A stretch of DNA of 64,000 nt, from contig CAXXIF010000006.1 in assembly GCA_963677375.2 (NCBI GenBank), forward strand, positions 252,766-316,765. Direction: 5' to 3'. A program made the translations under genes and the position numbers. This DNA is from Pseudaeromonas sp963677375. Lineage in GTDB: Bacteria; Pseudomonadota; Gammaproteobacteria; Enterobacterales; Aeromonadaceae. The stretch's first letter is position 1. The number at the start of each line of letters is the position of its first letter. Below are positions 34,970 through 43,207 of the stretch, piece after piece. The notes under the pieces were generated by a model that did not search any database, was not told the DNA's origin, and saw nothing but the letters and a program-made list of their open reading frames with translations.

Positions 34970-35635
34970 CTATAGCTCATCGGGTGAGTCGTACTCTGCC
35001 ACCACATCGATGATCCCCTCGAAGAGTACCTCCTGATCCTGAGCCTTGATGCCATCGCTGCCGGTCCAGTATTCGAAGGCGCGGGCCCGAATATCGTTGT
35101 GGCGATAAGTATCGGCCAGCAGGTGGCGCTGATCGGCTATATACAAGGAGCCGGTCAGGTTCAGCTTCAGCAGTTTCTGATTGCCCGGGTTCAGTGTCTT
35201 CCACCAGAAATCGACGGCATCCCGGGTACAGACCCAGATGCAGGTCTTGCGGGACGGTAGGTGCGGAAAGTAGTTGCCGCGCACTTCCTCGAATATTTCT
35301 TCACGGATGAAGATGGATTGGCTCTTGGTCGCCTCTCGGGCTGCCTTGAGTAGACTCAGTGCCTCCAGGCGCTGGTAGTCGATACTGCTGGCAAAAAACT
35401 TGTCAAGAGCCTGACAAAACGGCAAATCTTCGATGCCGTCATCATAAAACAGCCCCTGCTCATTGAAATGGTCATAAAACAGATTGTTCCGCTTCTGCAC
35501 CCAGTTGATGCGGCGGCCAACCTGCCACATCGGTGTATATTGGCCTAGCCGGTGAATGTGAAAATATTCTGCATTTTTGGCTTCCATACGCGGGTGAGCT
35601 TCCTTGGCGCGGGCGATGTGACGGCATAGGCCCAT
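34970..35635 (-). CDS. DUF2441-like protein of unknown function
   Basis: 221 residues, soluble. The N-terminal part AEYFHIHRLGQYTPMWQVGRRINW and the middle YQRLEALSLLKAAREATKSQSIFIREEIFEEVR resemble the DUF2441 pattern as I remember it. That family may belong to the ADP-ribosyltransferase-like fold (a His-containing first strand, then Tyr and Glu motifs), but I cannot confirm either point from the sequence. It has a Cys/Trp-rich strand RKTCIWVCTRDAVDFWW. The start is uncertain: an ATG 16 codons later (35587) is as plausible. It stands alone and convergent with yfcA. Confidence 0.55.
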   Translation of the reverse strand: MGLCRHIARAKEAHPRMEAKNAEYFHIHRLGQYTPMWQVGRRINWVQKRNNLFYDHFNEQGLFYDDGIEDLPFCQALDKFFASSIDYQRLEALSLLKAAREATKSQSIFIREEIFEEVRGNYFPHLPSRKTCIWVCTRDAVDFWWKTLNPGNQKLLKLNLTGSLYIADQRHLLADTYRHNDIRARAFEYWTGSDGIKAQDQEVLFEGIIDVVAEYDSPDEL

Positions 35636-35867
35636 CCCCGGTTCGTGTCGGAGTGGTAGTGATATGCCTGAAAAATCAATTAGTAGCTGCTGCTAACGAG
35701 TATTGTCGAGGATACGTGGTTGCGTACTTTTTTCACACGGAAGGGCTCAAGAATGCCGAATGCCTCACAACCGAAACTGTAGAAGCGTTAGCTCGGTAGC
35801 GATTTGAGTGAATATCATGCAGGTGACGAGCGGGCCCGCTGCCGAGCCCGCGAGGATCAGAAGAGAA

Positions 35868-36440
35868 TTAGCGCCCGTAGTAGGCGGTGAAGTGTGTGCT
35901 GGCCAACTCGTTGGCGTGGATCATAAAACCCACCAAAGCGGGCATGCTGCTGGCTGGCAAATCGAGTTTTGGCACCTTGAGCGCATGCAGGGTGAACTGA
36001 TAACGGTGTGGCTTGTCGCCTTGAGGTGGGCAGGCACCCCCAAAACCGGGCTGGCCGAAGTCGGTTTGGCTTTGCACCACACCGGCGGGCAACCCCTTGC
36101 CATCCAATGGGATATGCCCGGGTAGGCCCGAGGCAGTTGCCGGGATATTGAACACCACCCAGTGCCACCAGCCACTACCGGTCGGCGCATCCGGATCATA
36201 GACGGTCAGCGCATAGCTTTGCGTTCCCTCGGGGGCATGTTGCCAATTCAGTGCTGGCGAGATGTTCTTGCCGCTACAACCAAAACCATTGAACACCTGG
36301 TGTTCGCTCAGGGTTCCATTGGGCTGAATATCGGGGCTGCTCAGGGTAAACGTCGACTGGGGAGCCGCTTGCAATGCCGTCACCAGTAAGGTGCTACAGA
36401 AAAGGGTCTGAAGTCGGGTGCGGCGAACGTTCTGAGTCAT
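35868..36440 (-). CDS. Exported YbhB/YbcL-type PEBP (Raf-kinase-inhibitor-like) protein
   Basis: 190 residues started at the ATG behind AGGAGATC. The signal peptide is MTQNVRRTRLQTLFCSTLLV and ends near TALQAA. The PEBP core shows GFGCSGKNISPALNWQHAPEGTQSYALTVYDPDAPTGSGWWHWVVFNIP, which carries the conserved anion-pocket DPDAP and H-W motifs. The end, HRYQFTLHALKVPKLDLP, is typical. It is periplasmic and the ligand is unknown. In E. coli YbcL can act as an inhibitor of neutrophil transmigration, but that should not be extended to this one. Confidence 0.9.
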   Translation of the reverse strand: MTQNVRRTRLQTLFCSTLLVTALQAAPQSTFTLSSPDIQPNGTLSEHQVFNGFGCSGKNISPALNWQHAPEGTQSYALTVYDPDAPTGSGWWHWVVFNIPATASGLPGHIPLDGKGLPAGVVQSQTDFGQPGFGGACPPQGDKPHRYQFTLHALKVPKLDLPASSMPALVGFMIHANELASTHFTAYYGR

Positions 36441-36572
36441 GGTCGATCTCCTGGGGGTCAGAGTGGGTGGAAATTGTCGAGCCTCAGTATCGGACACATT
36501 TGCCACCGGATCTGTCCGCAGACGGTCAACGACTATACCCAATCAGTCAAGATACAGGGCTGAGGTACTGCA

Positions 36573-37430
36573 TCAGGAGTGCGCGGTTTCCTGCAATACA
36601 GGCCACGGCGTTTCAACCTCTTGGGGTTTGCTGGGCGGCTTATCCCCGCGGCCTTGGCGCAGCGCACTGGGGCTCATGCCGTAGCGTTGCCGAAAGTTTT
36701 GACTGAAGCGGGAGGGGGATTGAAACCCGCAATCCAGAGCGATTTGCAATAAGGGTTGGTTGCTGGTCATCACTCGGGTGAAGGCTTCGTTCATCCGCAA
36801 CTCGCTTAACAGCTCACTGAAACAGGTATTCTCTTGCCGTAAGCCCCGCCGCAGGGTGGATTCGCTGATCCCCAGACGCAACGCCAGATCGCTGACCCGC
36901 CAGGGCCGTGCCAGATCCAGCCGTAACAGCGTCTGGAGGCGTTGTCGCAGATCCAGTGGCTGCAGGTTAAACAGGGGGGCGGCCAATCCCCTGGACGCTA
37001 ACTCCAGCAGCACACCATGCCAGGCATGTTCGCTTCGTGCTTGATGGAATGGATCACTACCGCTCTGACAGACCATCAGATGGTTCAGGCTCTGCGCTAA
37101 CCGGCTGTCACATGGGAAATGGGGGGCTGAGTGCCAGATCGGCGGCAAGGCCGCGCCATACTGCTGCAAGAAATGCTCGGTCCAGTGACGGGGTGGCACA
37201 AAAATATCGGCCCGATAACGGGCTCCTTGCTGCGGCAGGTTTTCCATCTCGAAGGCTTCACAGGCGGGAAGACAGAGACATTCTCCTGCCTCGCAGCGTA
37301 ATGGCGAGCCATGAGTCTGCATTTGTTTGATGCCTTCACGCACCCAAATCAGCGTGGGTGCCATGAAGGTGACACGATGCAGGCGCTGGTACTGGCAGGC
37401 CTCGAAGCGAAAATGGATGTGGGTAGACAT
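36573..37430 (-). CDS. AraC-family transcriptional regulator
   Basis: 285 residues. The N-terminal sensing domain looks like a cupin-type AraC arm (EAGECLCLPACEAFEMENLP). The C-terminal double HTH (about 185-270) includes WRVSDLALRLGISESTLRRGLRQENTCFSELLSELRM and the second helix pair LLQIALDCGFQSPSRFSQNFRQRYGMSPSALR. The start at 37430 (MSTHIHFRFEA) follows AAGGCG. It lies just downstream of the shikimate-dehydrogenase-like gene on the same strand. The effector and targets are unknown. It is not the arabinose regulator, which is at 54498. Confidence 0.87.
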   Translation of the reverse strand: MSTHIHFRFEACQYQRLHRVTFMAPTLIWVREGIKQMQTHGSPLRCEAGECLCLPACEAFEMENLPQQGARYRADIFVPPRHWTEHFLQQYGAALPPIWHSAPHFPCDSRLAQSLNHLMVCQSGSDPFHQARSEHAWHGVLLELASRGLAAPLFNLQPLDLRQRLQTLLRLDLARPWRVSDLALRLGISESTLRRGLRQENTCFSELLSELRMNEAFTRVMTSNQPLLQIALDCGFQSPSRFSQNFRQRYGMSPSALRQGRGDKPPSKPQEVETPWPVLQETAHS

Positions 37431-37449
37431 CAAGCGCCTTTTTTCATCG

Positions 37450-38274
37450 TTAACTCGGGGCACGGGCATGAGCGGCGGCACGGGCAAATAGCTCAGGGTC
37501 CGGGCGAATACCGGTGTAGAGCACAAATTGCTCGACGGCCTGCAGCGCGAAGACCTCCACGCCGCGGATCACTGTCTTGCCCGCCGCCTGGGCGGTATGG
37601 ATGAGTGGGGTCCCGGCGACGGCCGCTACCATGTCAAACACCACACTTGCCGCGGCAATTTGCTCTGTCGTAAAGGCCAATGCGGTTTCATCCGGACTCC
37701 CCGGCATCCCGATCGGGGTCGTATTCAGCAGTAAGTCCGCCTCTAATCCTATTGTCTCAGCCTGCCAGGCAAAGCCATAAAGCTCGGCCAACTGGCGTCC
37801 GGTTTGTTCGTTGCGAGCAACGATGGTTCCTCGTTTAAATCCGGCATCCCGTAACGCACAGGCCGTCGCCTTGGCCATACCGCCACTGCCGCGTAACGCA
37901 AACGAGAGTTCAGTGGGTACCTTATAATCGCGGAGCAATTGGGCAATGGCGCTGTAGTCGGTGTTATAGGCTTTGAGATGACCGTTGGTATTGACGATGG
38001 TATTAATGGAATCTATGGCCTTGGCGGAGGGTGCCAGCTCATCGACCAAGGGAATACAGGCTTCTTTGAACGGCATGGAGATGGCACAGCCACGAATATT
38101 CAGGGCGCGGACTCCGGCGATAGCGCCGGCAATATCCTGGGTGCTGAAGGCCTTATAGAGGTAATCCAGGCCGAGCTGTTCATAAAGGTAGTTGTGGAAG
38201 CGGGTACCGAAGTTACTGGGGCGGGCGCTGAGCGACATGCACATGACGGTATCTTTATTGATGAGCGGACGCAT
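37450..38274 (-). CDS. Shikimate-dehydrogenase-like protein (SdhL/HI0607 type)
   Basis: 274 residues. The N-terminal substrate domain has CMSLSARPSNFGTRFHNYLYEQLGLDYLYKAF, which distinguishes the SdhL group from AroE, and MPFKEACIPLVDEL with the catalytic Lys. The second acidic residue is in AYNTDYSAI. The NADP-binding loop is GSGGMAKATACALRDAGF. Members reduce dehydroshikimate slowly; the natural substrate is uncertain. The start at 38274 follows AGGAG. It overlaps no neighbour and precedes the AraC-type regulator. Confidence 0.85.
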   Translation of the reverse strand: MRPLINKDTVMCMSLSARPSNFGTRFHNYLYEQLGLDYLYKAFSTQDIAGAIAGVRALNIRGCAISMPFKEACIPLVDELAPSAKAIDSINTIVNTNGHLKAYNTDYSAIAQLLRDYKVPTELSFALRGSGGMAKATACALRDAGFKRGTIVARNEQTGRQLAELYGFAWQAETIGLEADLLLNTTPIGMPGSPDETALAFTTEQIAAASVVFDMVAAVAGTPLIHTAQAAGKTVIRGVEVFALQAVEQFVLYTGIRPDPELFARAAAHARAPS

Positions 38275-38363
38275 TAAAGACTCCTGAAAAGGGGTTCCGG
38301 ACACCCGACGTTAGCAGTTGAACATTGGCAATGCCAGCCTAGCGGATGCCTCGGAAATGAAAC

Positions 38364-38384
38364 GCGGAGCCACAAGGGCTCCGC
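38364..38384 (-). terminator. Probable terminator of the BI-1 gene
   Basis: GCGGAGCC and GGCTCCGC form a perfect 8-bp stem with a 5-nt loop. On the minus strand it is followed by GTTTCATTT, a weak T tract, 72 bp after the stop codon. Confidence 0.6.
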
Positions 38385-38455
38385 TATATAGGTTTCATTG
38401 AGGGGATAGGCCGACTGCATTCAGCGGTGTGGTTCGGTATGGGCCCTATGCCAGA

Positions 38456-39187
38456 TTATTTACGCAGCTTGGAGAGTAGACGCAGCATCTCCAGATACAA
38501 CCAGACCAGAGTCACCAGCAGACCAAAGGCACCATACCACTCCATATATTTGGGGCTGCCGGCGGCAATACCTTGTTCGATGAAAGCAAAATCCAGCACC
38601 AGATTCAGGGCCGCTACCGTGACGACCACCAGGCTGAACAGGATACCCACGGTACCACCGTCGTGGATAAAGCCCATTGAATGGCCGAACAGGGCCATCA
38701 CCATATTGACCACATAGAGCAGGGCAATGGCGCCGGTTGCAGCGACAACGCCCAGTCGGAATTTTTCCGTGGCCTTGATCAGTCCGGTCCGGTAGGCCAC
38801 CAGCAAGCAGGCCAGTGTCCCGAAGGTCAAACCAACCCCTTGAATGACCACGCCTGGATAGCGGGTTTCATAAAAGGCAGAAATCCCTCCCAGTGCCAGG
38901 CCTTCGAGCAGGGCATAACCCGGCGCCGTATAGGGGGCCGCCTTTTTAGCAAAGGTGGTGATCAGGGCCAGCACCAGACCGCCGATGATGCCAATCCACA
39001 TCAGCGGCATGATGGCCGCCGGATCTTGTAACTCATAGTATTTGTTCCAGACCCAGAGGGCTGAAATCAGGGTCAAGGCCAACAGGATGGCGGTCTTGTT
39101 GACGGTGCCCGTCAGGGTCATTCGGGCTTCGCCCTGCTCAACGAGGTCAAAGCTCTTGTCGCCAAGAAATGGATTACCGGAACGCAT
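38456..39187 (-). CDS. Bax inhibitor-1 (BI-1/YccA-like) family membrane protein
   Basis: 243 residues with seven hydrophobic segments starting at about residue 32 (TAILLALTLISALWVW). The segment ALLEGLALGGISAFYETRYPGVVIQ is typical of the Bax1-I-like subgroup, and the end is KYMEWYGAFGLLVTLVWLYLEMLRLLSKLR. BI-1 proteins are inner-membrane calcium-leak or protease-modulating proteins; the role here is unknown. The start at 39187 (MRSGNPFLGDKSFD) follows AAGGAG. It is divergent from trpB. Confidence 0.87.
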   Translation of the reverse strand: MRSGNPFLGDKSFDLVEQGEARMTLTGTVNKTAILLALTLISALWVWNKYYELQDPAAIMPLMWIGIIGGLVLALITTFAKKAAPYTAPGYALLEGLALGGISAFYETRYPGVVIQGVGLTFGTLACLLVAYRTGLIKATEKFRLGVVAATGAIALLYVVNMVMALFGHSMGFIHDGGTVGILFSLVVVTVAALNLVLDFAFIEQGIAAGSPKYMEWYGAFGLLVTLVWLYLEMLRLLSKLRK

Positions 39188-39328
39188 GGGAACTCCTTTG
39201 CATGAGGGATGTGGCCAGCAGACGGTTACACCGGCGCGAGCCATGGGTGATCCAGTATGCACTGGCCTCTGATGGAACTTTAAGCTTTTTTGTCACTTCG
39301 GGTGCTGCAGCTGCCATTGCTCGGCAAT

Positions 39329-39361
39329 TTTGTGCCTTGGTTAACAGCCAGTTAGCACAAA
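39329..39361 (+). promoter_or_regulatory. Leader stem-loop upstream of trpB
   Basis: TTTGTGC and GCACAAA form the outer stem; TTGG and CCAG can extend it inward around GTTAAC-like loop sequence. It lies 22 bp upstream of the terminator hairpin, giving a two-hairpin leader as in attenuators. Confidence 0.45.
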
Positions 39362-39383
39362 TACTCCTATTCTGCCTCCTCTT

Positions 39384-39410
39384 GGCCCCGGTTGCGGGCC
39401 GCTTTTTTTT
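39384..39410 (+). terminator. Terminator-like hairpin with T8 directly before the trpB ribosome site
   Basis: GGCCC and GGGCC pair around CGGTTGC, followed by GC and eight T. The T run ends 14 bp before the trpB ATG, so any trpB transcript must either pass through it or start inside it. This is the arrangement of a transcription attenuator. Confidence 0.7.
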
Positions 39411-39424
39411 CCGCAGGAGGCGTC

Positions 39425-40648
39425 ATGCAAAATTCATTTGATCACTCATTACCCGATGCCCAAGGGTACTTTGGCGAGTATGGTGGCAGTTTTGTGCCAT
39501 CCGAGCTGCAACTGATCATTGACGAGATCACGAGTGCCTATCAAACGATTCGTCAGGACCCGGCGTTTCTGGCCGAATTGACGCGCCTGTATCAACACTT
39601 TGTTGGACGTCCCAGCCCCATTTTTCATGCCCAGAATCTGTCAGCCCGCTACGGGGCTCCCATCTATCTCAAGCGGGAGGATCTCAACCATACCGGGGCG
39701 CACAAGATCAATCACTGCCTGGGCGAAGCCCTGTTAGCCAAGAAGATGGGCAAGAAAAAGGTGATCGCGGAAACCGGGGCCGGACAACATGGGGTGGCAC
39801 TGGCAACAGCGGCGGCCCTGGTCGGGCTGGAATGTGACATCTACATGGGCGAGGTCGATATCGCCAAGGAACATCCGAATGTGGTGCGGATGCGGATCTT
39901 GGGCGCCAATGTGATACCCGTGACTCACGGCCGCAAGACGCTTAAAGAGGCCGTGGATGGCGCTTTCCAGGCTTATCTGGCAGATCCGGTCACCCAGTTG
40001 TATGCCATTGGATCGGTCGTGGGACCTCATCCCTTTCCGATGATGGTCCGGGATTTCCAGTCCATCATAGGTAATGAAGCACGAGTCCAGTTTCAACAGA
40101 TGACAGGGCAACTGCCCGATAATCTGGTGGCCTGTGTTGGCGGCGGCTCTAACGCCATGGGCTTGTTTACGGCCTTCCTCGAGGATGAGTCAGTGCGGAT
40201 GCACGGGGTCGAGCCTGCCGGACGCGGTGTCGAGATCCCGGGGGAACATGCCGCCAGTCTGAGTAAGGGCGAGCCGGGCATCATGCACGGCTTCAAGTCC
40301 TACATGCTCAAAGATGAGCAAGGGGAGCCTCAAGAGGTCTATTCGGTTGCCAGTGGTCTGGACTACCCATCGGTGGGGCCCCAGCACAGTTATCTCAAGG
40401 ATGCAGGCCGGGTTAACTATGGTGTGATCGATGATCGCGAGGCGATCGATGCTTTCTTTACCCTGTCACGGCTCGAAGGGATCATACCGGCGATTGAATC
40501 GGCCCATGCGGTGGCCTACGCGCTGAAGCTGGCTGAGCAGGGAGAGCGCGGCAGTATTCTGATCAATCTATCCGGGCGAGGGGATAAGGATATTGATTTT
40601 GTGATCCAGAACTACGGTGCGCACTACGGGCTCCAGCAGCTGATCTAG
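39425..40648 (+). CDS. trpB: Stand-alone tryptophan synthase beta-type protein
   Basis: 407-residue PLP enzyme of the TrpB fold; the canonical reaction joins indole and serine. The PLP lysine is K94 in HTGAHKINHCLGEALLAKKMGKKK, the phosphate loop is VACVGGGSNAMGLF, and ETGAGQHGVA is the E109-equivalent region. It has VGPHPFPMMVRDFQSIIGNEARVQ. It is noticeably divergent from E. coli TrpB (HKTNQVLGQALLAKRMG). No trpA or other trp gene is in the window, so it could be an indole-salvaging paralogue. The start at 39425 follows AGGAGG. A terminator-like leader precedes it. Confidence 0.88.
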   Translation: MQNSFDHSLPDAQGYFGEYGGSFVPSELQLIIDEITSAYQTIRQDPAFLAELTRLYQHFVGRPSPIFHAQNLSARYGAPIYLKREDLNHTGAHKINHCLGEALLAKKMGKKKVIAETGAGQHGVALATAAALVGLECDIYMGEVDIAKEHPNVVRMRILGANVIPVTHGRKTLKEAVDGAFQAYLADPVTQLYAIGSVVGPHPFPMMVRDFQSIIGNEARVQFQQMTGQLPDNLVACVGGGSNAMGLFTAFLEDESVRMHGVEPAGRGVEIPGEHAASLSKGEPGIMHGFKSYMLKDEQGEPQEVYSVASGLDYPSVGPQHSYLKDAGRVNYGVIDDREAIDAFFTLSRLEGIIPAIESAHAVAYALKLAEQGERGSILINLSGRGDKDIDFVIQNYGAHYGLQQLI

Positions 40649-40684
40649 TCGTGCCCGATACGCCACTGACCATGGATGGACAAG

Positions 40685-40706
40685 GGGGGAGCTGATGCTC
40701 CCCCTT
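40685..40706 (+). terminator. Hairpin after trpB
   Basis: GGGGGAGC and GCTCCCCC pair around TGAT, followed by a short TTCGTTT. It is a likely though not ideal terminator. Confidence 0.65.
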
Positions 40707-40864
40707 CGTTTATCAGGAGAAGCGTTTGGACAGTCCGATGCCGTTCGTGCATTGTAGGTTCATTTCCAGCAAAAATTGATTTTAGTCAACTATATTCAGG
40801 GGGATGTTCATCGCAATTACAGTCCCCCCGCTGTCATCTGACGCAACAACGTGAAGAGGTGTTC

Positions 40865-41869
40865 ATGAGCGATCGACCTTGGCATGAGCCCGGCGAGCAG
40901 GAAGTGACGCCGGAGGAGCTGTTTTTCGCCCGTCGTCGCGTCTTGAAGGCGCTGGGTATTTCTGCGGCGGCCCTGAGTGTGCCCACAGCCGCCCAGGCCA
41001 CACTCTGGGATCTGTTTTCCAAGTCGGAGCAACCCCAGGCCAGACGAGAGCCCTTAACCTTCCAGAAACCGTCGGCTTATCGTCCCGATCTGCCCTGGAC
41101 GCCGGAAAATAAAGTGATCGGTTATAACAATTACTACGAATTTGGTCTGGATAAGGCGTCGCCGAAAGCCAATTCGCAGCACCTGCGGACCTCGCCCTGG
41201 CAAATTGTCATCGATGGCGAAGTGGCAAAACCCGTCACCCTGGATGTGGATGACCTCATCAAGCGCTTTGCCCTGGAGGAGCGGATCTACCGCTTTCGCT
41301 GTGTGGAGGCCTGGTCCATGGTGATCCCCTGGGTTGGCTTTGAACTCGGAGCCCTGCTGCGCTGGGTGCAACCAACATCACGGGCGCGCTATGTGGCCTT
41401 TCAGACGCTGGATGATCCGAAACAGATGCCCGGTCAAGCCGATGATGGACTGGGCAGTGGCATTCAATTTCCCTATGTCGAAGGGCTGCGGCTGGATGAG
41501 GCCATGCACCCCTTGAGCCTGCTGGCCGTTGGTGTCTATGGCAAAACCTTGCCCCCGCAAAATGGTGCGCCACTGCGTCTGGTGGTGCCCTGGAAATATG
41601 GTTTCAAGAGCATCAAGGCGATTGTCCGGATACGTTTGCTCGAGAAGCAACCGCCGACCACTTGGAGTCTTTCGGCACCTGATGAATATGGCTTCTATGC
41701 CAATGTCAATCCGCTGGTGGACCATCCGCGCTGGTCACAGGCCAGTGAACGGGTGATAGGTTCAGGTGGCTTGCTGGATGTGAAGCGGCAGCCCACCTTG
41801 CCATTCAATGGTTATGCCTCCGAGGTCGCGGGACTCTATCTGGGCATGGACTTACGGAGATCCTTCTGA
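40865..41869 (+). CDS. msrP: Protein-methionine-sulfoxide reductase catalytic subunit (molybdopterin enzyme)
   Basis: 334 residues. MsrP (YedY) repairs oxidised Met in periplasmic proteins using a Mo cofactor. The Tat signal RRRVLKALGISAAALSVPTAAQA starts at residue 23. The Mo ligand C146 sits in RFRCVEAW, and WVGFELGALLRWVQP and PWKYGFKSIKAIVRI are typical. It is followed by msrQ with a one-base overlap (TGATG). The ATG at 40865 gives the family start MSDRPWHEPG. Confidence 0.94.
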   Translation: MSDRPWHEPGEQEVTPEELFFARRRVLKALGISAAALSVPTAAQATLWDLFSKSEQPQARREPLTFQKPSAYRPDLPWTPENKVIGYNNYYEFGLDKASPKANSQHLRTSPWQIVIDGEVAKPVTLDVDDLIKRFALEERIYRFRCVEAWSMVIPWVGFELGALLRWVQPTSRARYVAFQTLDDPKQMPGQADDGLGSGIQFPYVEGLRLDEAMHPLSLLAVGVYGKTLPPQNGAPLRLVVPWKYGFKSIKAIVRIRLLEKQPPTTWSLSAPDEYGFYANVNPLVDHPRWSQASERVIGSGGLLDVKRQPTLPFNGYASEVAGLYLGMDLRRSF

Positions 41870-42474
41870 TGACACCTGGACCCAAACAGATGTTGTGGCT
41901 CAAAGCCGGATTCCACCTACTGGGACTACTCCCTCTGGGCTGGTTGTTCTTTGCCCTGCAGCACGACTATTTTGGTGCGGATGCCGCCAAGGAGTTGATC
42001 AAATACTGTGGCCGTACGGCGCTGGAACTGCTGTTTGTTACTCTGCTGATCTCCCCGTTGGCGAAGTGGACGGCAACCCCGGCGCTGATCCGGGTGCGCA
42101 GATTGGTGGGGCTCTGGTGTTATTTTTGGGCCTGTCTGCATCTGCTGGCCTTTGCCGCGCTGGAGCTGGGCTGGGATCTGAGTCTGTTGCTGGGCGAGAT
42201 GGTGAAGCGCCCCTATATGTTGCTGGGCTCTCTGAGCTGGTTGCTGCTCCTGGCTCTGGCCATCACCTCCAATCGCTGGTCGCAACAGCGGCTCGGCCGG
42301 GGTTGGGCCAAATTGCATCGGCTTGTCTATGTCGTCGCCGTGTTGGCGCCTATTCACTATATCTGGTCGGTCAAGTCGATTACTCCGAAGCCGGTGATCT
42401 ACCTGTTCATCGCCATGTTGTTATTGCTCTGGCGCCTGTATCGGCGGTTCAGTGTGGCGGCAAAGAAAACCTAG
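41869..42474 (+). CDS. msrQ: MsrQ, heme-binding membrane subunit of MsrPQ
   Basis: 201 residues with about six transmembrane segments (LLPLGWLFFAL, LELLFVTLLISPLA, LWCYFWACLHLLAFAALEL, LLGSLSWLLLLALAIT, VLAPIHYIWSVK, VIYLFIAMLLLLWRL). The heme-ligating His residues occur in ACLHLLAF and LHRLVYVVAVLAPIHYIW. It passes quinol electrons to periplasmic MsrP. Its ATG overlaps the msrP stop, so the two are translationally coupled. Confidence 0.94.
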   Translation: MTPGPKQMLWLKAGFHLLGLLPLGWLFFALQHDYFGADAAKELIKYCGRTALELLFVTLLISPLAKWTATPALIRVRRLVGLWCYFWACLHLLAFAALELGWDLSLLLGEMVKRPYMLLGSLSWLLLLALAITSNRWSQQRLGRGWAKLHRLVYVVAVLAPIHYIWSVKSITPKPVIYLFIAMLLLLWRLYRRFSVAAKKT

Positions 42475-42501
42475 CTTCTTCTGAAAACGCGTTCGAACCC
42501 T

Positions 42502-42529
42502 AAGTCGGCGCCCTTGCGCTGACTTTTTT
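42502..42529 (+). terminator. Terminator of msrPQ
   Basis: A 10-bp stem with one G.T pair (AAGTCGGCGC / GCGCTGACTT), loop CCTT and a T6 run. The remaining gap to 42774 shows no gene. It contains a short stretch (42540-42580) loosely similar to the interspersed repeat described at 45293. Confidence 0.88.
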
Positions 42530-42774
42530 ATGACTCGGCGCAGGCTGCCCGCCGCCAACGGCCGGTTTTTCATCCAGACTGCATCCCGCTTCATGCGCAA
42601 CCGGTAACTGGGACAGAGCCTTTTTTATCTGGAGCCTGGAGGATAAGTTCCCCCTGAAAGTGGCGAGCCGGGTGTTCACTGACCAGACTCAGAGGGCAGG
42701 TACCTTTCATGGGTTGGTGTTTAGCCGCAATCCTGTGTGGCAACGTCAGGAACAGCCAAAAACTCGGAGGTTAT

Positions 42775-43149
42775 ATGAACAAGGTCCTAGTGTTTACGCT
42801 GTGTCTGTATGCAACCACTGTGCAGGCAAATGACAGTTTGAATAGCGAGCTGAGCCATGTGGCGGGTGGCGCGGCTATGGGGGCTGGTTTTACCTATCTA
42901 GCTGATTATTATGGTGAGAAAGAGAACAGAGCGTGGATTGGCTTTGGAACCGCCGCCGGAATTGGTGTGCTGGGGGAGGCCATCGAACTGGCATCGGGAA
43001 ACGGTGATTTTTCAGTGCTGGATGCCGGGTCGAATGCCTTGGGGGCGGCCATCGGAGCCTTTGTCACCGATCAATGGGTGCTGATGCCCGTGGTAAACAG
43101 CCGCGATCACTATGTTGGTCTCTACGGCCGCATCCCACTTTCAATGTGA
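42775..43149 (+). CDS. Exported small protein with glycine-rich helices, unknown function
   Basis: 124 residues with a signal peptide (MNKVLVFTLCLYATTVQA, then NDSLNSEL). The mature part has Ala/Gly-rich helices HVAGGAAMGAGFTYLADYYG, FGTAAGIGVLGEAIELASG and LGAAIGAFVTDQW, a pattern like YfiM/DUF2279-type periplasmic proteins or glycine-zipper proteins. No lipobox is visible. GGAGG precedes the ATG by 6-7 nt. It is convergent with tkt across a 15-bp terminator stem. I cannot assign a function. Confidence 0.65.
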   Translation: MNKVLVFTLCLYATTVQANDSLNSELSHVAGGAAMGAGFTYLADYYGEKENRAWIGFGTAAGIGVLGEAIELASGNGDFSVLDAGSNALGAAIGAFVTDQWVLMPVVNSRDHYVGLYGRIPLSM

Positions 43150-43160
43150 CTCCGTATGAC

Positions 43161-43194
43161 AAGAGCCACGTCGACAGCCGTCGACGTGGCTCTT
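43161..43194. terminator. Bidirectional terminator between the small exported gene and tkt
   Basis: A perfect 15-bp stem (AAGAGCCACGTCGAC and its complement) with loop AGCC, ending in a short T run on the plus strand. Confidence 0.88.
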
Positions 43195-43207
43195 TGCTTT
43201 GTGTGGC

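Noticed and set aside
35830..35851. Hairpin (GCGGGC / GCCCGC) after the PEBP gene
   Set aside because: Only 6 bp with a 10-nt loop and no T tract, so too weak to call a terminator.
39188..39424. T-box or tryptophan leader peptide in the trpB leader
   Set aside because: T-boxes are essentially a Gram-positive device, and I found no short frame with tandem Trp codons. Only the terminator and one upstream hairpin are supported.
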